Source: an uncultured Clostridia bacterium
GTDB lineage: Bacteria; Bacillota; Clostridia; Christensenellales; Borkfalkiaceae
Reading direction: 5' to 3'
Length of the DNA: 64,000 nucleotides
NCBI GenBank assembly: GCA_944376335.1
Contig: CALWCH010000005.1
Location: forward strand, 1-64,000
Below, in pieces: positions 7,889-17,888 of this stretch. Position 1 is the stretch's first letter. Each line of letters opens with the position of its first letter. The notes below the pieces were generated by a model. The model had not been told where the DNA came from. It saw only the letters and a list, made by a program, of their open reading frames with translations, and did no database searches. A program made the position numbers and the translations under genes.

Positions 7889-9658
7889 TCAGAGCATTGC
7901 CTCGAAGGCGTTGAGGGCGTCCTCGAATTCCTTCATGGCGGCAAGGAAGGTCTCTTCCTTGGTAAGGTCTGCGCCCGCGCCCTTTAAGAGGGAGACGGGG
8001 TCGGTACTGCCGCCGCCCGAGAGGAAGCTGAAGTACTTCTCGATGGCGGGCTGGCCCTCCGTTAAAATTTTGTTGGCGATGCAGATGGCAGCCGTGATGC
8101 CCGTTGCGTACTTATACACATAGAAGGAGCGGTAGAAGTGCGGGATGCGCGCCCACTCCATGGAGATCTCCTTGTCGTAGGTGACGGCGTCGCCGTAGTA
8201 CTTCTTGTTGAGGCCGTCGTAGAGCGCGGAGAGGTTGTCCTTGTTGAGAGGCTCGCCCGCCTCTGCCATCTCGTGCGCCATTTCCTCGAATTCCGCAAAC
8301 TGTGTCTGGCGGAACAGGGTCGTACGGATCATGTCCATGAAGTAGTTGAGAAGATACTTCTTGAGCGCCTTGTCCTCGGTGGTATTGAGAAGGTACTTTA
8401 AGAGCAGGACTTCATTGACGGTGCTGGCAACTTCTGCAACGAAGAGCGTGTAGTCTGCCTTCGCGTAGGGCTGGCGGCTGTTGGAGAAGTAGCTGTGCAT
8501 GGAGTGGCCCATCTCGTGCGCGATCGTGAACACGTTGTGCGTCGTGGGCCGATAGTTCAAAAGCACATACGGGTGGCAGCCGTAGATGCCGATGGAATAA
8601 GCCCCGCTGCGCTTGCCCTCCGTCTCGCAGACGTCGATCCAGCGCTCGTCGCGCCCCTTCTTGAGAAGGGCGATGTACTCCTCGCCGAGGGGCGCAAGCC
8701 CCTTTAAGACGAGTTCGTAGGCGTCCTCGAAGCTGAGTCTCAGTTCCGCGTCCTCGACGAGGGAGGGATAGACGTCGTACATATACATCTCGTCGTAGCC
8801 CAAGACGCGCTTTCTCACCTGCATATAGCGGTGCATGACGGGCGTTGCGTCGTTGACGCACTTGATGAGGGTGCGGTAGACGCTCTCGTCGACGTCCTCG
8901 CCCATGAGCGACTTATTTAAACAGCTCTCGTATCCGCGGACGTTCTTATAGAAGATGTCCTTCTTGACATTGCCGTAGTAGGTCGTAGCGAGCGTCCCAA
9001 GAATTTTGCCGTAGGCGGAGTAGTAGAGCTTGTACGCCTCTTTGCGCTTTTCGCGGTCGCCGCCGCTCATGATCATGGAATAGAGGCCGTTTGTGATGGG
9101 CTGTTTTTTGCCCTCGAACTCGATCTCGGGGGCGTTGAGCTCGGCGTCGTCGAGCATGCCGAATACGTCGCTTGCAACAGACAAGGGCTCGGAAGTCTGC
9201 GCGAGGATGCGCTCCTCCGCCTCGGAGAGGATATACTTCTTCTCCTTGATGAGGCGCGAGAGCATATAGTCGTAGTCTTTCAGGCGCTCGTCCTCCGCAA
9301 AGGCTTTGAGTGTCTCCTCGGGCAGCATGGTGAGTTCGGGCGTTGCAAAGGCGGTCTCCGTGGAATACTTCGTGAGAAGCCCCATCATCTTGCCGAGGTA
9401 CCCCATGTACTTGGTGTTGGAAACGTCCTCGTCGTGCTTTATAAAGGCATAGAGATAGGCGCGCATGACTTCGATGGCGACTGCTTCCTCTGCCTTGAAG
9501 TAGGCGAGCACGTTCTCCACGGTGTTGAGCGTGCCGCGGTATTTTGCAAAGTCCAGCTTGGGGGCGAGCGTCTCGAACGCCGCCTCCCATGCCTCGTCGG
9601 AGGGGAACACGTCCTCCACCGCCCACTTGTATTTGAGCTCTACTTCCGAGCGTTTCAT
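7889..9658 (-). CDS. pepF: oligoendopeptidase F (M3 family)
   Basis: The 589-residue zinc metallopeptidase carries the M3 signature HEMGHSMHS (about residue 385) with the downstream zinc-binding Glu in FVAEVASTVNE (about 412). The N-terminal helical region begins EVELKYKWAVEDVFPSDEAW, typical of PepF. The enzyme degrades cytosolic oligopeptides of about 7-17 residues. Start at 9658, preceded by GGAGGAA. The length agrees with family members (about 600 aa). Confidence 0.94.
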   Translation of the reverse strand: MKRSEVELKYKWAVEDVFPSDEAWEAAFETLAPKLDFAKYRGTLNTVENVLAYFKAEEAVAIEVMRAYLYAFIKHDEDVSNTKYMGYLGKMMGLLTKYSTETAFATPELTMLPEETLKAFAEDERLKDYDYMLSRLIKEKKYILSEAEERILAQTSEPLSVASDVFGMLDDAELNAPEIEFEGKKQPITNGLYSMIMSGGDREKRKEAYKLYYSAYGKILGTLATTYYGNVKKDIFYKNVRGYESCLNKSLMGEDVDESVYRTLIKCVNDATPVMHRYMQVRKRVLGYDEMYMYDVYPSLVEDAELRLSFEDAYELVLKGLAPLGEEYIALLKKGRDERWIDVCETEGKRSGAYSIGIYGCHPYVLLNYRPTTHNVFTIAHEMGHSMHSYFSNSRQPYAKADYTLFVAEVASTVNEVLLLKYLLNTTEDKALKKYLLNYFMDMIRTTLFRQTQFAEFEEMAHEMAEAGEPLNKDNLSALYDGLNKKYYGDAVTYDKEISMEWARIPHFYRSFYVYKYATGITAAICIANKILTEGQPAIEKYFSFLSGGGSTDPVSLLKGAGADLTKEETFLAAMKEFEDALNAFEAML

Positions 9659-9701
9659 AAGTTCCTCCTATAGCGTGTATGCGCCGAAAGGCGCAGGAAT
9701 T

Positions 9702-11057
9702 TCAGTTTTTGAAGCTGTGGATGGGTGCGGGGATGAGCCCGCCGCGGGAGACGAACTTCTCCGCAGAACCCGTGTGGACGGGCATGACGGGAGCGCGCCC
9801 CAAGAGGCCGCCGAAGCTCACCATCTCCCCCACCTGCTTGCCGTAGGCGGGAATGATGCGCACGGCCGTCGTCTTGTTGTTGATCATGCCGATGGCGGCC
9901 TCGTCCGCAATGATGGCAGAGATGGTCGAGGCGGGCGTGTCGCCCGGGATGGCGATCATGTCGAGCCCCACCGAGCAGACGCAGGTCATTGCTTCGAGCT
10001 TATCGAGGGAAATTTTGCCCGCTTCCGCCGATTCGATCATGCCGATGTCCTCGGAGACGGGAATGAATGCGCCCGAGAGCCCGCCGACGCGCGAGGACGC
10101 CATCACGCCGCCCTTTTTGACCGCGTCGTTGAGCATGGCGAGCGCGGCGGTCGTGCCGTGGCAGCCGACGACTTCCAGCCCGAGCTCTTCCAGGATGCGG
10201 GCGACCGAGTCTCCCCTTGCGGGCGTGGGCGCGAGTGACAAGTCGACGATGCCGAAGCGCGCATTTAGGCGCTTGCTTGCCTCCCGTGCAATGAGCTGAC
10301 CGGCGCGCGTGATCTTAAACGCCGTGCGCTTGATGGTCTCCGCGGCGTCCGTGAGGTCGGCGTCGGGCACGAACTTTAAGGCGTGGCTGACGACGCCGGG
10401 GCCCGAAATGCCCACGTTGATGACGGTGTCCGCCTCGCCCGTGCCGTGGAAGGCGCCTGCCATGAAGGGGTTGTCCTCCACCGCGTTGCAGAACACGACG
10501 AGCTTAGCACAGCCCAAAGAGTCGTTTTCGCGCGTGAGATAGGCGGTGTCGCGGAAAATCTGCCCCATCGTGCGGACGGCATCCATATTGATGCCCGAGC
10601 GCGACGAGCCGACGTTGACGGACGAGCAGAGGCGCTCCGTCGAAGAGAGCACTTCGGGGATGCTCTTTAAGAATACTTCCTCATAGTCCGCCGTGCCCTT
10701 GTGGACGAGCGCCGAATAGCCGCCCAAAAAGTCGATGCCGAGCTCCTTTGCAGCCCTGTCGAGGGCGTGGCCGACAAGGGCGCTGTCTTCGGGGAACGCC
10801 GCCGTGATGAGGGATACGGGCGTCACCGAGACGCGCTTGTTGACGATGGGGATGCCGTATTCGAGGGAGAGCTGCTCTGCGGTGGGAACGAGGTGTTTCG
10901 CCTTCTTCATCACGCGGTCGTAGACGGCCTGAGCCGTCTCCTTGGCGCTCCCCCTGATGCAGGAGAGAAGGGAGATGCCCATCGTCACCGTGCGGATGTC
11001 GAGGTGCTCTTTCTCCACCATATCGATGGTTTCAATGACGTCGAATTTGCTGAACAT
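9702..11057 (-). CDS. UPF0210 (DUF711) family protein
   Basis: The 451-residue protein begins [30 protein letters not shown] in the manner of UPF0210 proteins and has the glycine-rich [19 protein letters not shown] segment (about residue 210) and SPGVV-like ISGPGVV. The family is widespread in Firmicutes and archaea and folds like pyruvate formate-lyase, but it lacks the glycyl radical site and has no settled function. It is nearly always next to an ACT-domain UPF0237 gene, as here (9 nt apart), so the ACT protein is its probable regulator. Confidence 0.88.
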   Translation of the reverse strand: MFSKFDVIETIDMVEKEHLDIRTVTMGISLLSCIRGSAKETAQAVYDRVMKKAKHLVPTAEQLSLEYGIPIVNKRVSVTPVSLITAAFPEDSALVGHALDRAAKELGIDFLGGYSALVHKGTADYEEVFLKSIPEVLSSTERLCSSVNVGSSRSGINMDAVRTMGQIFRDTAYLTRENDSLGCAKLVVFCNAVEDNPFMAGAFHGTGEADTVINVGISGPGVVSHALKFVPDADLTDAAETIKRTAFKITRAGQLIAREASKRLNARFGIVDLSLAPTPARGDSVARILEELGLEVVGCHGTTAALAMLNDAVKKGGVMASSRVGGLSGAFIPVSEDIGMIESAEAGKISLDKLEAMTCVCSVGLDMIAIPGDTPASTISAIIADEAAIGMINNKTTAVRIIPAYGKQVGEMVSFGGLLGRAPVMPVHTGSAEKFVSRGGLIPAPIHSFKN

Positions 11058-11066
11058 ACCGCCCTC

Positions 11067-11336
11067 TTAAATGTTGTGCATGGCGTTGAAGATGTCCTCG
11101 TGCTGAATGCGCACGCTCATGCCGATCTCCCTGCCCATCTCCTCGAGCGCCGTGGCGAGGGAGACGAAGTTTTCCTTTGACTCCGAGGTATCAACCATCA
11201 TGATCATGGCGAACTGTTCGCCCAAGATGGTCTGAGAGATGTCCTCGATGTTGATGTTGCGCTCATAGAGGAAGCCGCTCACCTTGGCAATGATGCCGCG
11301 GCGGTCGTTCCCCGTGACCGTGACAACTGCACGCAT
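11067..11336 (-). CDS. UPF0237 ACT-domain protein
   Basis: The single 89-residue ACT domain begins MRAVVTVTGNDRRGIIAKVSGFLYE, with the Gly-Ile turn that binds amino acids in ACT domains. Family members are small GcvR-like regulators. The conserved pairing with UPF0210 suggests it senses an amino acid for that partner; the ligand is unknown. It has a good AAGGAG site upstream of the ATG. Confidence 0.87.
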   Translation of the reverse strand: MRAVVTVTGNDRRGIIAKVSGFLYERNINIEDISQTILGEQFAMIMMVDTSESKENFVSLATALEEMGREIGMSVRIQHEDIFNAMHNI

Positions 11337-11349
11337 AGTATAATTCTCC

Positions 11350-11958
11350 TTAAAGGTTATTTTCTTGTTTGAGTTCTTCCATGGCGGCTTCCTCGGCCTC
11401 CGCGAGCGCCTCCGCCTCTTCCGCCTCTTTCAGGACTTTCGGGGTGCGGGGGAGAATTTCGTACTCGATGAGAAGATTCCCCTGCGTGACGATGCGCACC
11501 ATGTCGCCCAACTCGAAGGGCGGGAAGTCCTTCTCGCCGTCGATATAGATGTGGCGGTGCATGACTTCGTCGCGCTTGATGTTCTTGACGCCGAACACGG
11601 CGACGTTGCAGTCCACATTGTCGCGCGTCGTCCAGTCCTCGATGTCCTCGAAGGGCAGGACGGCGCTCTCCTTGAGCCCCTCCGAAATAAAGCCGAGCAT
11701 CTTGCAGTAGGCGCGCACGCGCTTTAAGCAGATGCCGCAGTACGGGAAGGCAAAGAACATGTAGAGCGCTAAAAGGACGCTCGTGACGGCGACGATGATG
11801 TTGCCGCGCTCGTCGTGATAAGGGAGTAGCAGATAGCAGACGACGCAGGCGATGAAGCCAGCGGCGACAAAGCCCGTGACGAGCCAAAAGATGAGAAAGA
11901 GCTTGCGCTTTTGCTTGTGCGCATCCAACAGATCCTGGTCGGAATAGAGTTTGATCAT
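11350..11958 (-). CDS. hypothetical membrane protein with two N-terminal TM helices
   Basis: I do not recognise this 202-residue protein. It begins MIKLYSDQDLLDAHKQKRK, has two hydrophobic helices at about residues 18-45 and 52-75, then a soluble domain (about 85-180) with FEDIEDWTTRDNVDCNV and a short beta-rich segment, ending in a Glu/Ala-rich tail that looks like a coiled coil. The ATG at 11958 sits 1 nt past the degV stop; the longer open frame upstream overlaps degV and is discarded. It lies in the degV-to-ACT gene run. Confidence 0.7.
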   Translation of the reverse strand: MIKLYSDQDLLDAHKQKRKLFLIFWLVTGFVAAGFIACVVCYLLLPYHDERGNIIVAVTSVLLALYMFFAFPYCGICLKRVRAYCKMLGFISEGLKESAVLPFEDIEDWTTRDNVDCNVAVFGVKNIKRDEVMHRHIYIDGEKDFPPFELGDMVRIVTQGNLLIEYEILPRTPKVLKEAEEAEALAEAEEAAMEELKQENNL

Positions 11959-11959
11959 A

Positions 11960-12802
11960 TCACTTGGTAATAAACAGCACCCCGAGGGTGTTCCGGCCGC
12001 AGTGGCCCGTGATGACGGAGCCCGCGACCGTTTCGAGGACTTCGTCGAAGGTGAAAAGTTCCTTGACCTTGCTTCTTGCGACTTCGACGACGCGCTCGTC
12101 CGCATAGCTGTGCGTTATGAAGCAGCGCGTCTTATCGTAATTGGGATACATCTTACAGAGATCGTCGATATAGCTTGCGATGCACTTCTCCATGTTGCCG
12201 CGCAGCTTCTTATCGGCGACGAGCTGGCCGTCCTTCATCTCGATCATGGGATGAATTTTGAGAAGGTTCGCGCCGTACATCGTCATGCGCGAGCAGCGGC
12301 CGCCCTTGTAGAGGTAATCGAGGCGGTCGGGCACGAAAGAGGTATTGACCATGGGCGCGATGCGCTTGGTCTCTTCGACGATCTCTTCTGCCGACTTGCC
12401 CTCGTCGCGCATGTCGCACGCCTTCATGATGACGAGCCCCTGCCCCGTCGAGAGGTTCATGGAGTCGACGACAAAGACTTTCCCGGGGAACGCCTTTGCC
12501 GCCTCGACGGCATAGCGGTGCGCCGAGGACGCCTTCACCGAGATGTTGTAGTGGATGACAGTCTTGCCCGCCTCCACGTAAGCACGGAAGAAGTCCTCAT
12601 AGTCTGCGATGGTGGGCGTCGACGTCTTGGGGAGGTTTCCCGTCCTCTCCACATATTCAAAGATGTCCTGCGGGGCGATGTCCACGCCGTCGTGATAGGT
12701 CACATCGTTCAAAATGACGCAGAGCGGCACGATGCCGATATTGCGCTTTGCAATGCTTTCGCCGAGATCGCAGGTGCTGTCGGCCGTGATCTGAATGTTC
12801 AT
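11960..12802 (-). CDS. DegV family fatty-acid-binding protein
   Basis: The 280-residue protein begins MNIQITADSTCDLGESIAKR, the DegV start with the Ser/Thr/Asp pocket. It also has LPKTSTPTIADYEDFF (about residue 60) and the VVDSMNLSTGQG motif (about residue 120) whose Ser/Thr hold the fatty-acid carboxylate. DegV (FakB-type) proteins deliver fatty acids to FakA kinase for phosphorylation; no fakA is in the window. The start at 12802 has GGAGGAAACTT upstream; the longer frame overlaps lepB. Confidence 0.9.
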   Translation of the reverse strand: MNIQITADSTCDLGESIAKRNIGIVPLCVILNDVTYHDGVDIAPQDIFEYVERTGNLPKTSTPTIADYEDFFRAYVEAGKTVIHYNISVKASSAHRYAVEAAKAFPGKVFVVDSMNLSTGQGLVIMKACDMRDEGKSAEEIVEETKRIAPMVNTSFVPDRLDYLYKGGRCSRMTMYGANLLKIHPMIEMKDGQLVADKKLRGNMEKCIASYIDDLCKMYPNYDKTRCFITHSYADERVVEVARSKVKELFTFDEVLETVAGSVITGHCGRNTLGVLFITK

Positions 12803-12830
12803 AAGTTTCCTCCAAATCTTTGTAATATCG

Positions 12831-13442
12831 CTAAGCGAGCGTGGGATGCCAGAAGTGCACCCAGCCCGTAACAAAATCGATGTGAGAGAGCGAGAAGTCC
12901 GACACAACGCCCAGAACGTCTGAAAGCGGGAAGGTGCCGACAATGCTCGAATCTTCGCTGAGGGTGCGGTGGTCGCCGAGGAAAAAGACTTCCCCCTCGC
13001 CCACCGTGACGGGGCCGAAACTGCGCGTGACGCCCTTCGTATAGGGCTCGTCGAGCACGGAAAACGATGTTTCGCCCGCCGTTTTGAGATAGACGACGCC
13101 CCCTTCCGCATAGATCTCGTCGCCCGCAAAGGCGATCGCCCGCTTGATGATAAAGCGTTCCTCCCCCGCCCCGTGCGGGAAGAGGTCGGGCCGCGACGTC
13201 ACATTGATGACGATGATGTCTCCGCGCTCCACTTCCTTGTTGACGTTGACGTAGAGGGCGTCGCCGTCCTGAAGGGTGTCCTCCATCGACGTACCGTCTA
13301 CGATGACAAGGAGAAAGTTTTGCGAAAACCAGATATCGAGTGCAAAGACGAGGATGACGAAGAGGACGGCGGCGATGAGAAGGATGCGGCCGGAGCGCCG
13401 TTCCCGCCGCTCACGGACGCCTAAAAGTTCGGGACGTTTCAT
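12831..13442 (-). CDS. lepB: signal peptidase I
   Basis: The 203-residue type I signal peptidase has an N-terminal TM helix (about residues 20-42), then box [15 protein letters not shown] with the catalytic Ser and box [16 protein letters not shown] with the catalytic Lys. [11 protein letters not shown] matches box E (GDN/HR..S.DS). It cleaves signal peptides of secreted proteins at the outer membrane face. The ATG at 13442 overlaps the DUF951 gene by 4 nt, so the two are co-translated. It is short, as in other Gram-positive enzymes. Confidence 0.93.
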   Translation of the reverse strand: MKRPELLGVRERRERRSGRILLIAAVLFVILVFALDIWFSQNFLLVIVDGTSMEDTLQDGDALYVNVNKEVERGDIIVINVTSRPDLFPHGAGEERFIIKRAIAFAGDEIYAEGGVVYLKTAGETSFSVLDEPYTKGVTRSFGPVTVGEGEVFFLGDHRTLSEDSSIVGTFPLSDVLGVVSDFSLSHIDFVTGWVHFWHPTLA

Positions 13443-13633
13443 CCTTCCTCCCTTTCGAGCACGCGCCTGACGCGCTTTTTCAGCTCGTCGGGCGTGAGCA
13501 TGACCACCCGCCCGCAGGTGAGGCACTTGATCTTAAAGTCCGCCCCCGTGCGCACGACCTCCCACTTCGTGCCGCCGCAGGGATGCGGCTTTCTTGTCTC
13601 GACGATGTCGCCGAGGGAAAATGTCAGAGCCAT
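13439..13633 (-). CDS. DUF951 family protein
   Basis: The 64-residue protein has the family pattern [20 protein letters not shown] followed by [12 protein letters not shown], i.e. a CxGG plus CxxC arrangement that suggests a small nucleic-acid-binding zinc ribbon or OB-like fold. Function is not established. It overlaps lepB by 4 nt and the upstream hydrolase-like gene by 10 nt, forming a compact operon. Confidence 0.88.
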   Translation of the reverse strand: MALTFSLGDIVETRKPHPCGGTKWEVVRTGADFKIKCLTCGRVVMLTPDELKKRVRRVLEREEG

Positions 13634-15303
13634 AAGAGGTTGTTGATGAGGACGTCGCCCTCACCCTGAAAGACGACGGAGATGGTGCCGAGGAAGGAAG
13701 GGAGCGGTGCGCCCTTTTCCGATTTGAAGTCGAAGGGATCTGCAAGGAAACTCTTCCACTTGCCGCCGCCCTCAACAAAGAAGGTCTCGGTATAGCCCGC
13801 TTCCTCCTCGACATCCTTATAGAAGGTGACCTTCAGAACGGCGTCCTTTTTCGACCAAGCGTCGAAGCGGAAGGAGGCGCCCTCCGCGGGTTCGAAGCGG
13901 GGCTCGCTGACGCGGTAGGTGATGATGCCCGTGCGCGTCGTGACCCCTCTGATGCCGCCGTAGCCGGGGAGCATTTCGAGGTCGATCCGGTCGGAGTCGG
14001 AGAAGCAGTCTGCAATGCTCGCTGTCCTTCTCCTAAAGGCGGCAAAGCCGATGGTGCCCTTTTCGCTCGTATAGAGGATGCGGCTCTTCCTGCAGCCCTT
14101 GTGCTTTTCGCCGAGGTTGACTTCCTGGATCTTCGAGGTGACGGAAAAGCCGTTGCTGTAGCGCGCAAAGGCATAGACGAGCGCCCTCTCGCTCTTTTCA
14201 TACACGTCGAGCGGGAATACAAAGGTGTTGTCCTTGCCCTTGGTGCGGATGTCGCCCAGCGTGCGCGTCCAGTCGCGCGCCTTGAAGGTCGCGGTGTTCT
14301 CGGTAAAGAAGATGCCGCACTCCGCCACTTCACCCATCGGGTCGTAGGCGGCGCGCACCTTGAAGTCGCCCCCCTCGTTGAGGACGGAGATCTGCACGGG
14401 TTTTGTTAAGAATACCGAGTGCTTCTTTAAGAATTTATCGATAAAGAGGTCGATGTTGACGAAGGAGCGGCGGCCGATGAGTCCGTTGCCGTGCGCCGAA
14501 TAGAGGATGGCCTTCTCCACTTCGGGGTTGATCTGCGAGAAGGTATCGTACACGCGGTCGTAGTTGCACTTCTTGTCGTTGATGGCGCAGATCATCATGA
14601 CGGGGCACTTGGCGTGCGGGGCATAGCTCTGCGAATCCAGCCCCGCGATGAAGCGGTGCCGCTCCTCGGAGAAGATGCCGCTGCCCTCCTTGGAGAACTT
14701 TTCGATGTCCCGGTAGGCGAGCCAGCCCGCCGCGCCGATGGAGATGAAGCAGTCGATGGGCGCATACGGCGTGATCTTCCAGAGGACCTCGCCGCCCGTC
14801 CTCAAACCCATCGCCCCCACGGCGGTGACTTCGGAGCGCTCCTTGAGCCAGCGCACCGCATAGCGGGCGACGGCCGCCCATTCGTACCAGCTCGTCTCGC
14901 GGGCGGTGTCGTCGCAGTAGTCCATGCGCCTGCCCGCCCTTACGAGGTTGGCGTACTCGATATCGCGCGGGTAGATGGTGTGCCTCCCCTCGTCGGTCTC
15001 GCCGCTGTAGTCGACGCCGAGGACGGCGCAGCCATTCCTCAAAAAGTGCATGACGAGCTTCTCGTCGCAGGGGAAGCCCGCCTCGAAAAAGACGAGGACG
15101 GCGGGGAAACTTTCAAGCCCTTCGGGGGTGTAGTACTTCCCGTAGATCTTGACCCTGCCAAAGGGCGTCTGACGGCCGAGGAAGTAGACGTCGCGCATCT
15201 TTGCGCCCCCGAGCGCCTTTTCGGAGATAAACTCCGAATTTAACGGGAGGGTGTCGTCGAAGTCCTTCCAGAGTGTGATGGGTGTTAATATGGTATTTGC
15301 CAC
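13624..15303 (-). CDS. alpha/beta-hydrolase-like protein with C-terminal beta domain; nucleophile missing
   Basis: The 559-residue protein has an N-terminal alpha/beta-hydrolase domain (about residues 40-290) resembling acetyl-xylan-esterase/dienelactone-hydrolase folds: [32 protein letters not shown], an acid-loop-like [12 protein letters not shown] and the His segment YSAHGNGL. At the nucleophile elbow it reads GLRTGGE, where GxSxGG is expected, so Arg replaces Ser. The C-terminal half (about 310-559) looks beta-rich and may bind carbohydrate. The start is GTG at 15303 with GAGG upstream. Role unknown; a carbohydrate-related esterase or a pseudoenzyme are the best options. Confidence 0.6.
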   Translation of the reverse strand: MANTILTPITLWKDFDDTLPLNSEFISEKALGGAKMRDVYFLGRQTPFGRVKIYGKYYTPEGLESFPAVLVFFEAGFPCDEKLVMHFLRNGCAVLGVDYSGETDEGRHTIYPRDIEYANLVRAGRRMDYCDDTARETSWYEWAAVARYAVRWLKERSEVTAVGAMGLRTGGEVLWKITPYAPIDCFISIGAAGWLAYRDIEKFSKEGSGIFSEERHRFIAGLDSQSYAPHAKCPVMMICAINDKKCNYDRVYDTFSQINPEVEKAILYSAHGNGLIGRRSFVNIDLFIDKFLKKHSVFLTKPVQISVLNEGGDFKVRAAYDPMGEVAECGIFFTENTATFKARDWTRTLGDIRTKGKDNTFVFPLDVYEKSERALVYAFARYSNGFSVTSKIQEVNLGEKHKGCRKSRILYTSEKGTIGFAAFRRRTASIADCFSDSDRIDLEMLPGYGGIRGVTTRTGIITYRVSEPRFEPAEGASFRFDAWSKKDAVLKVTFYKDVEEEAGYTETFFVEGGGKWKSFLADPFDFKSEKGAPLPSFLGTISVVFQGEGDVLINNLLWL

Positions 15304-15314
15304 TTGAGATTACC

Positions 15315-17888
15315 TCATTCAGCTATGATCTCGGAACCGTGCGTTTCGGTCGCTTTCTTTACAATGAGTTTTTTGTCGATGCGATGCTTGAGCTCCTCGA
15401 CGTGGGAGATGATGCCGATGCAAAAGTTTTCGCTCTTGAGCCTTTCCAAACTGTCCATAACCGTGTCGACGAGGCGCTCGTCGAGGGTGCCGAACCCTTC
15501 GTCGAGGAAGAAAAATTCGATCGGCCTGAGAGAGCGCAGGCAGATCTCCTGCGAAAGGGAGAGCGCCAGGGAGAGGGATACGAGGAAGGTCTCCCCGCCC
15601 GAGAGCGTGTAGACGCCGCGCGTCCTGCCGCCGTTCAAATTATCCCCCACCGTGAAGCCGACGGCGCCGCCCTCGTACTTTAAGAAGTATCTGCCGTCCG
15701 TGAGGGATAAAAGCCGTCCGCCCGCGTTCTCGGCAACGTTGTGGAGGTATTCCTCGGCGACAAAGTCCATGAACTTGTTGCCCTCCAGGAGCTTTTTCAG
15801 CCTCTCCTGAAGCTCCGCACGCTTGACGGCCTTCTTGTGCTCCGCTTCGAGGGTGCGCTTCTTTTCGAGCGCCTCTTCGCCGCGCTTGAGTTCGTCGCGC
15901 GCAAGGGCGGCGGCCTTTGCGGTCTCGCTGAACAGCGCTTGCTTTTCGGAGAGCAGCGCCCGCGCCCCTTCGACGTTCTCCTTCGTGCCCTCCGAAAGGT
16001 CCTCTGTTTCGAGGTCTTTGAGGCGGGAGAGCACGGCGGCATCCTCCGCCTTGAACGCTTCCAATCTATCTCTTGCCGCCTTTCCGTCGCCGTATTTTCG
16101 AGTGAGCGACAGTGCTTCGTCGGCGGAGGCAAGCCCTGCGGCTTCCAGCGTCTCTTTCGCGCGCGTTTCCGCCTCTTTTAAGGAAGTTTTGGAGAGGGCG
16201 AGCTTTTCCTCGGCGGCACGTTCGCCCGTCTCGGCGGCGCTCAGCTCCTTGCCTGCCCTCTCGCGGGAAGAGAGCATCTCGGCGCGCTCCCGCTTCTTTT
16301 TTAAGACGAGCGCCTGAAGCTCCGAAAGGCTCCCCGTCTCGGCGGGCGGGGAAATACCCTCGAGTTCTTCCTTGATGCGGACTCCCCTCTCCTGCAAGTT
16401 CATGAGCCGCTCCAAATGCGTCTTGTAAAGCCCTGCCTTCCTCTCGAGCTTCAAAAGCTCTTCATTGAGAAGCTTTCTTTGCTCCTCGCGGGCAAGATAT
16501 TCCTCGCGGAGAGCGGTAAGTTCTTCTTTGCCCTCGGAGAGGGCGGTATATTTTCGGATGAGTGCGGCAAGTTCTTCCGCCTCGGGATGTGCCTGATAGA
16601 TGGGAATAAGCTCGGCCGCAAAGGCGCGGTATTCCTCTTTTAAAAGCGCGGCCTTTCCCTTCTCTTCGAGGAAGGCAAGGTAGTCTCCGCTGCCGAGCGC
16701 CTTCCCCCTTTTTTCGAGGGCGGCGCGCTCCGTTTCATAGGAGAACCCCTTGAACTGCCTGAACTCTTCGGCATATTCGTTGCGGGCGGCGGTGAGGCTG
16801 AGTTCGAGCTCCTTACGGCGCTTCTGCTGCTTTTCCGCCTGCTCCGAGAGCGTGAGGCGGCTTTGAAGATCGGAAAGTTCCTCGTCGGCTGCCCTCTCGT
16901 CCCAGCGGGAGAGTTCCTCGTTCCTCTGCCTTGCCGCGGCAAGGCGCTTCTTTGCGGCAGCGAGCGCTTCCTCGGAGAGTGTCAGTTCGCGGGAAGCGCG
17001 CGCCCGGTCCTTCTCGGCGGTGACGGCCGCCGCTGCCCGTTCGATGCGGAAAAGTTCCCTCTCGAGCGTCTGCATCTCGGGGCGAAGGGCGTCCAGCCTG
17101 CCCTTCTTCTCTTCGAGCGCAGCCTGTTCCCGTGCCCGCTCATAGAGCGCGGAGAGCCGCTTTTCTTCCTCGCGCGTCCGCTCGAGCTCTTGAAAGCTCT
17201 GCCGCTCTTGCTCTTCAAGCGTCTTGAGCCGCACCCTTACTTCCTCGTTATGTTCCGCGCTGACGTCCGAAAACGGCTCGAGGCGGGTCTCGGAGAGCCG
17301 TCTCTCCTCCTCCGCCTTGGCATAGCGTGCATTGGCACGGCGGACGAGCTGGTCGCCGTACTCTTCCAAATCGAAGAGGCGGGAGACGAGCTTCAATCTG
17401 TCTGCCCGCGTCGAGCGCACGAATTGGGCGAACTCCCCCTGCGGGAGAGCGATGCACTTTTCAAAGTCGCGCTGTTCGAGGCCGATGACCTCGAGAAGGA
17501 AGGCGTTGCAGTCCCTCACGCCGTCCTTGACGACGGCAAATTTGTCCCCCGTCCTTTCGTACACCTTGCAGGCCTGGGCGGCGTTCTTGCGCTTGAGTTC
17601 GCGCTCCACGCGGTAGATGCGCCGCTTGCCACCGAAGGAGATCTCAAATTCAAAGTTGACAAACGCCCTCTCGCACGAGAAGTTGATGACGTCTGCAATG
17701 CTGCCCGAACGCGAGCGCGCGATATTGCCATAGAGCGCAAAGCCGATGCAGTCCAAAATGGTGCTCTTGCCCGAACCCGTATCCCCGAAGATGCCGAAGA
17801 TGCCGTAGGAGAGCAGTTTTTCAAAGTCGATGTGCGCGGGCTCCGAGAAGGAGTTGATGCCCGAAAAGTCGAGAAGGATGGGTCTCAT
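15315..17888 (-). CDS. sbcC: exonuclease subunit SbcC (Rad50-like ATPase)
   Basis: The 857-residue SMC-like ATPase carries Walker A GIFGDTGSGKSTIL (about residue 35), a long Glu/Arg/Lys-rich coiled coil (about 190-700), the signature TLSGGETFLVSLSLALSLS (about 770) and Walker B IEFFFLDEGFGTLDE. With SbcD it processes hairpins and double-strand ends. The midpoint, where the CxxC zinc hook should be, reads GISPPAETGSLSELQ with no Cys. The protein is also shorter than the usual 1000 residues or so. The ATG at 17888 overlaps the sbcD stop by 4 nt; the longer open frame is an sbcD shadow. Confidence 0.93.
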   Translation of the reverse strand: MRPILLDFSGINSFSEPAHIDFEKLLSYGIFGIFGDTGSGKSTILDCIGFALYGNIARSRSGSIADVINFSCERAFVNFEFEISFGGKRRIYRVERELKRKNAAQACKVYERTGDKFAVVKDGVRDCNAFLLEVIGLEQRDFEKCIALPQGEFAQFVRSTRADRLKLVSRLFDLEEYGDQLVRRANARYAKAEEERRLSETRLEPFSDVSAEHNEEVRVRLKTLEEQERQSFQELERTREEEKRLSALYERAREQAALEEKKGRLDALRPEMQTLERELFRIERAAAAVTAEKDRARASRELTLSEEALAAAKKRLAAARQRNEELSRWDERAADEELSDLQSRLTLSEQAEKQQKRRKELELSLTAARNEYAEEFRQFKGFSYETERAALEKRGKALGSGDYLAFLEEKGKAALLKEEYRAFAAELIPIYQAHPEAEELAALIRKYTALSEGKEELTALREEYLAREEQRKLLNEELLKLERKAGLYKTHLERLMNLQERGVRIKEELEGISPPAETGSLSELQALVLKKKRERAEMLSSRERAGKELSAAETGERAAEEKLALSKTSLKEAETRAKETLEAAGLASADEALSLTRKYGDGKAARDRLEAFKAEDAAVLSRLKDLETEDLSEGTKENVEGARALLSEKQALFSETAKAAALARDELKRGEEALEKKRTLEAEHKKAVKRAELQERLKKLLEGNKFMDFVAEEYLHNVAENAGGRLLSLTDGRYFLKYEGGAVGFTVGDNLNGGRTRGVYTLSGGETFLVSLSLALSLSQEICLRSLRPIEFFFLDEGFGTLDERLVDTVMDSLERLKSENFCIGIISHVEELKHRIDKKLIVKKATETHGSEIIAE

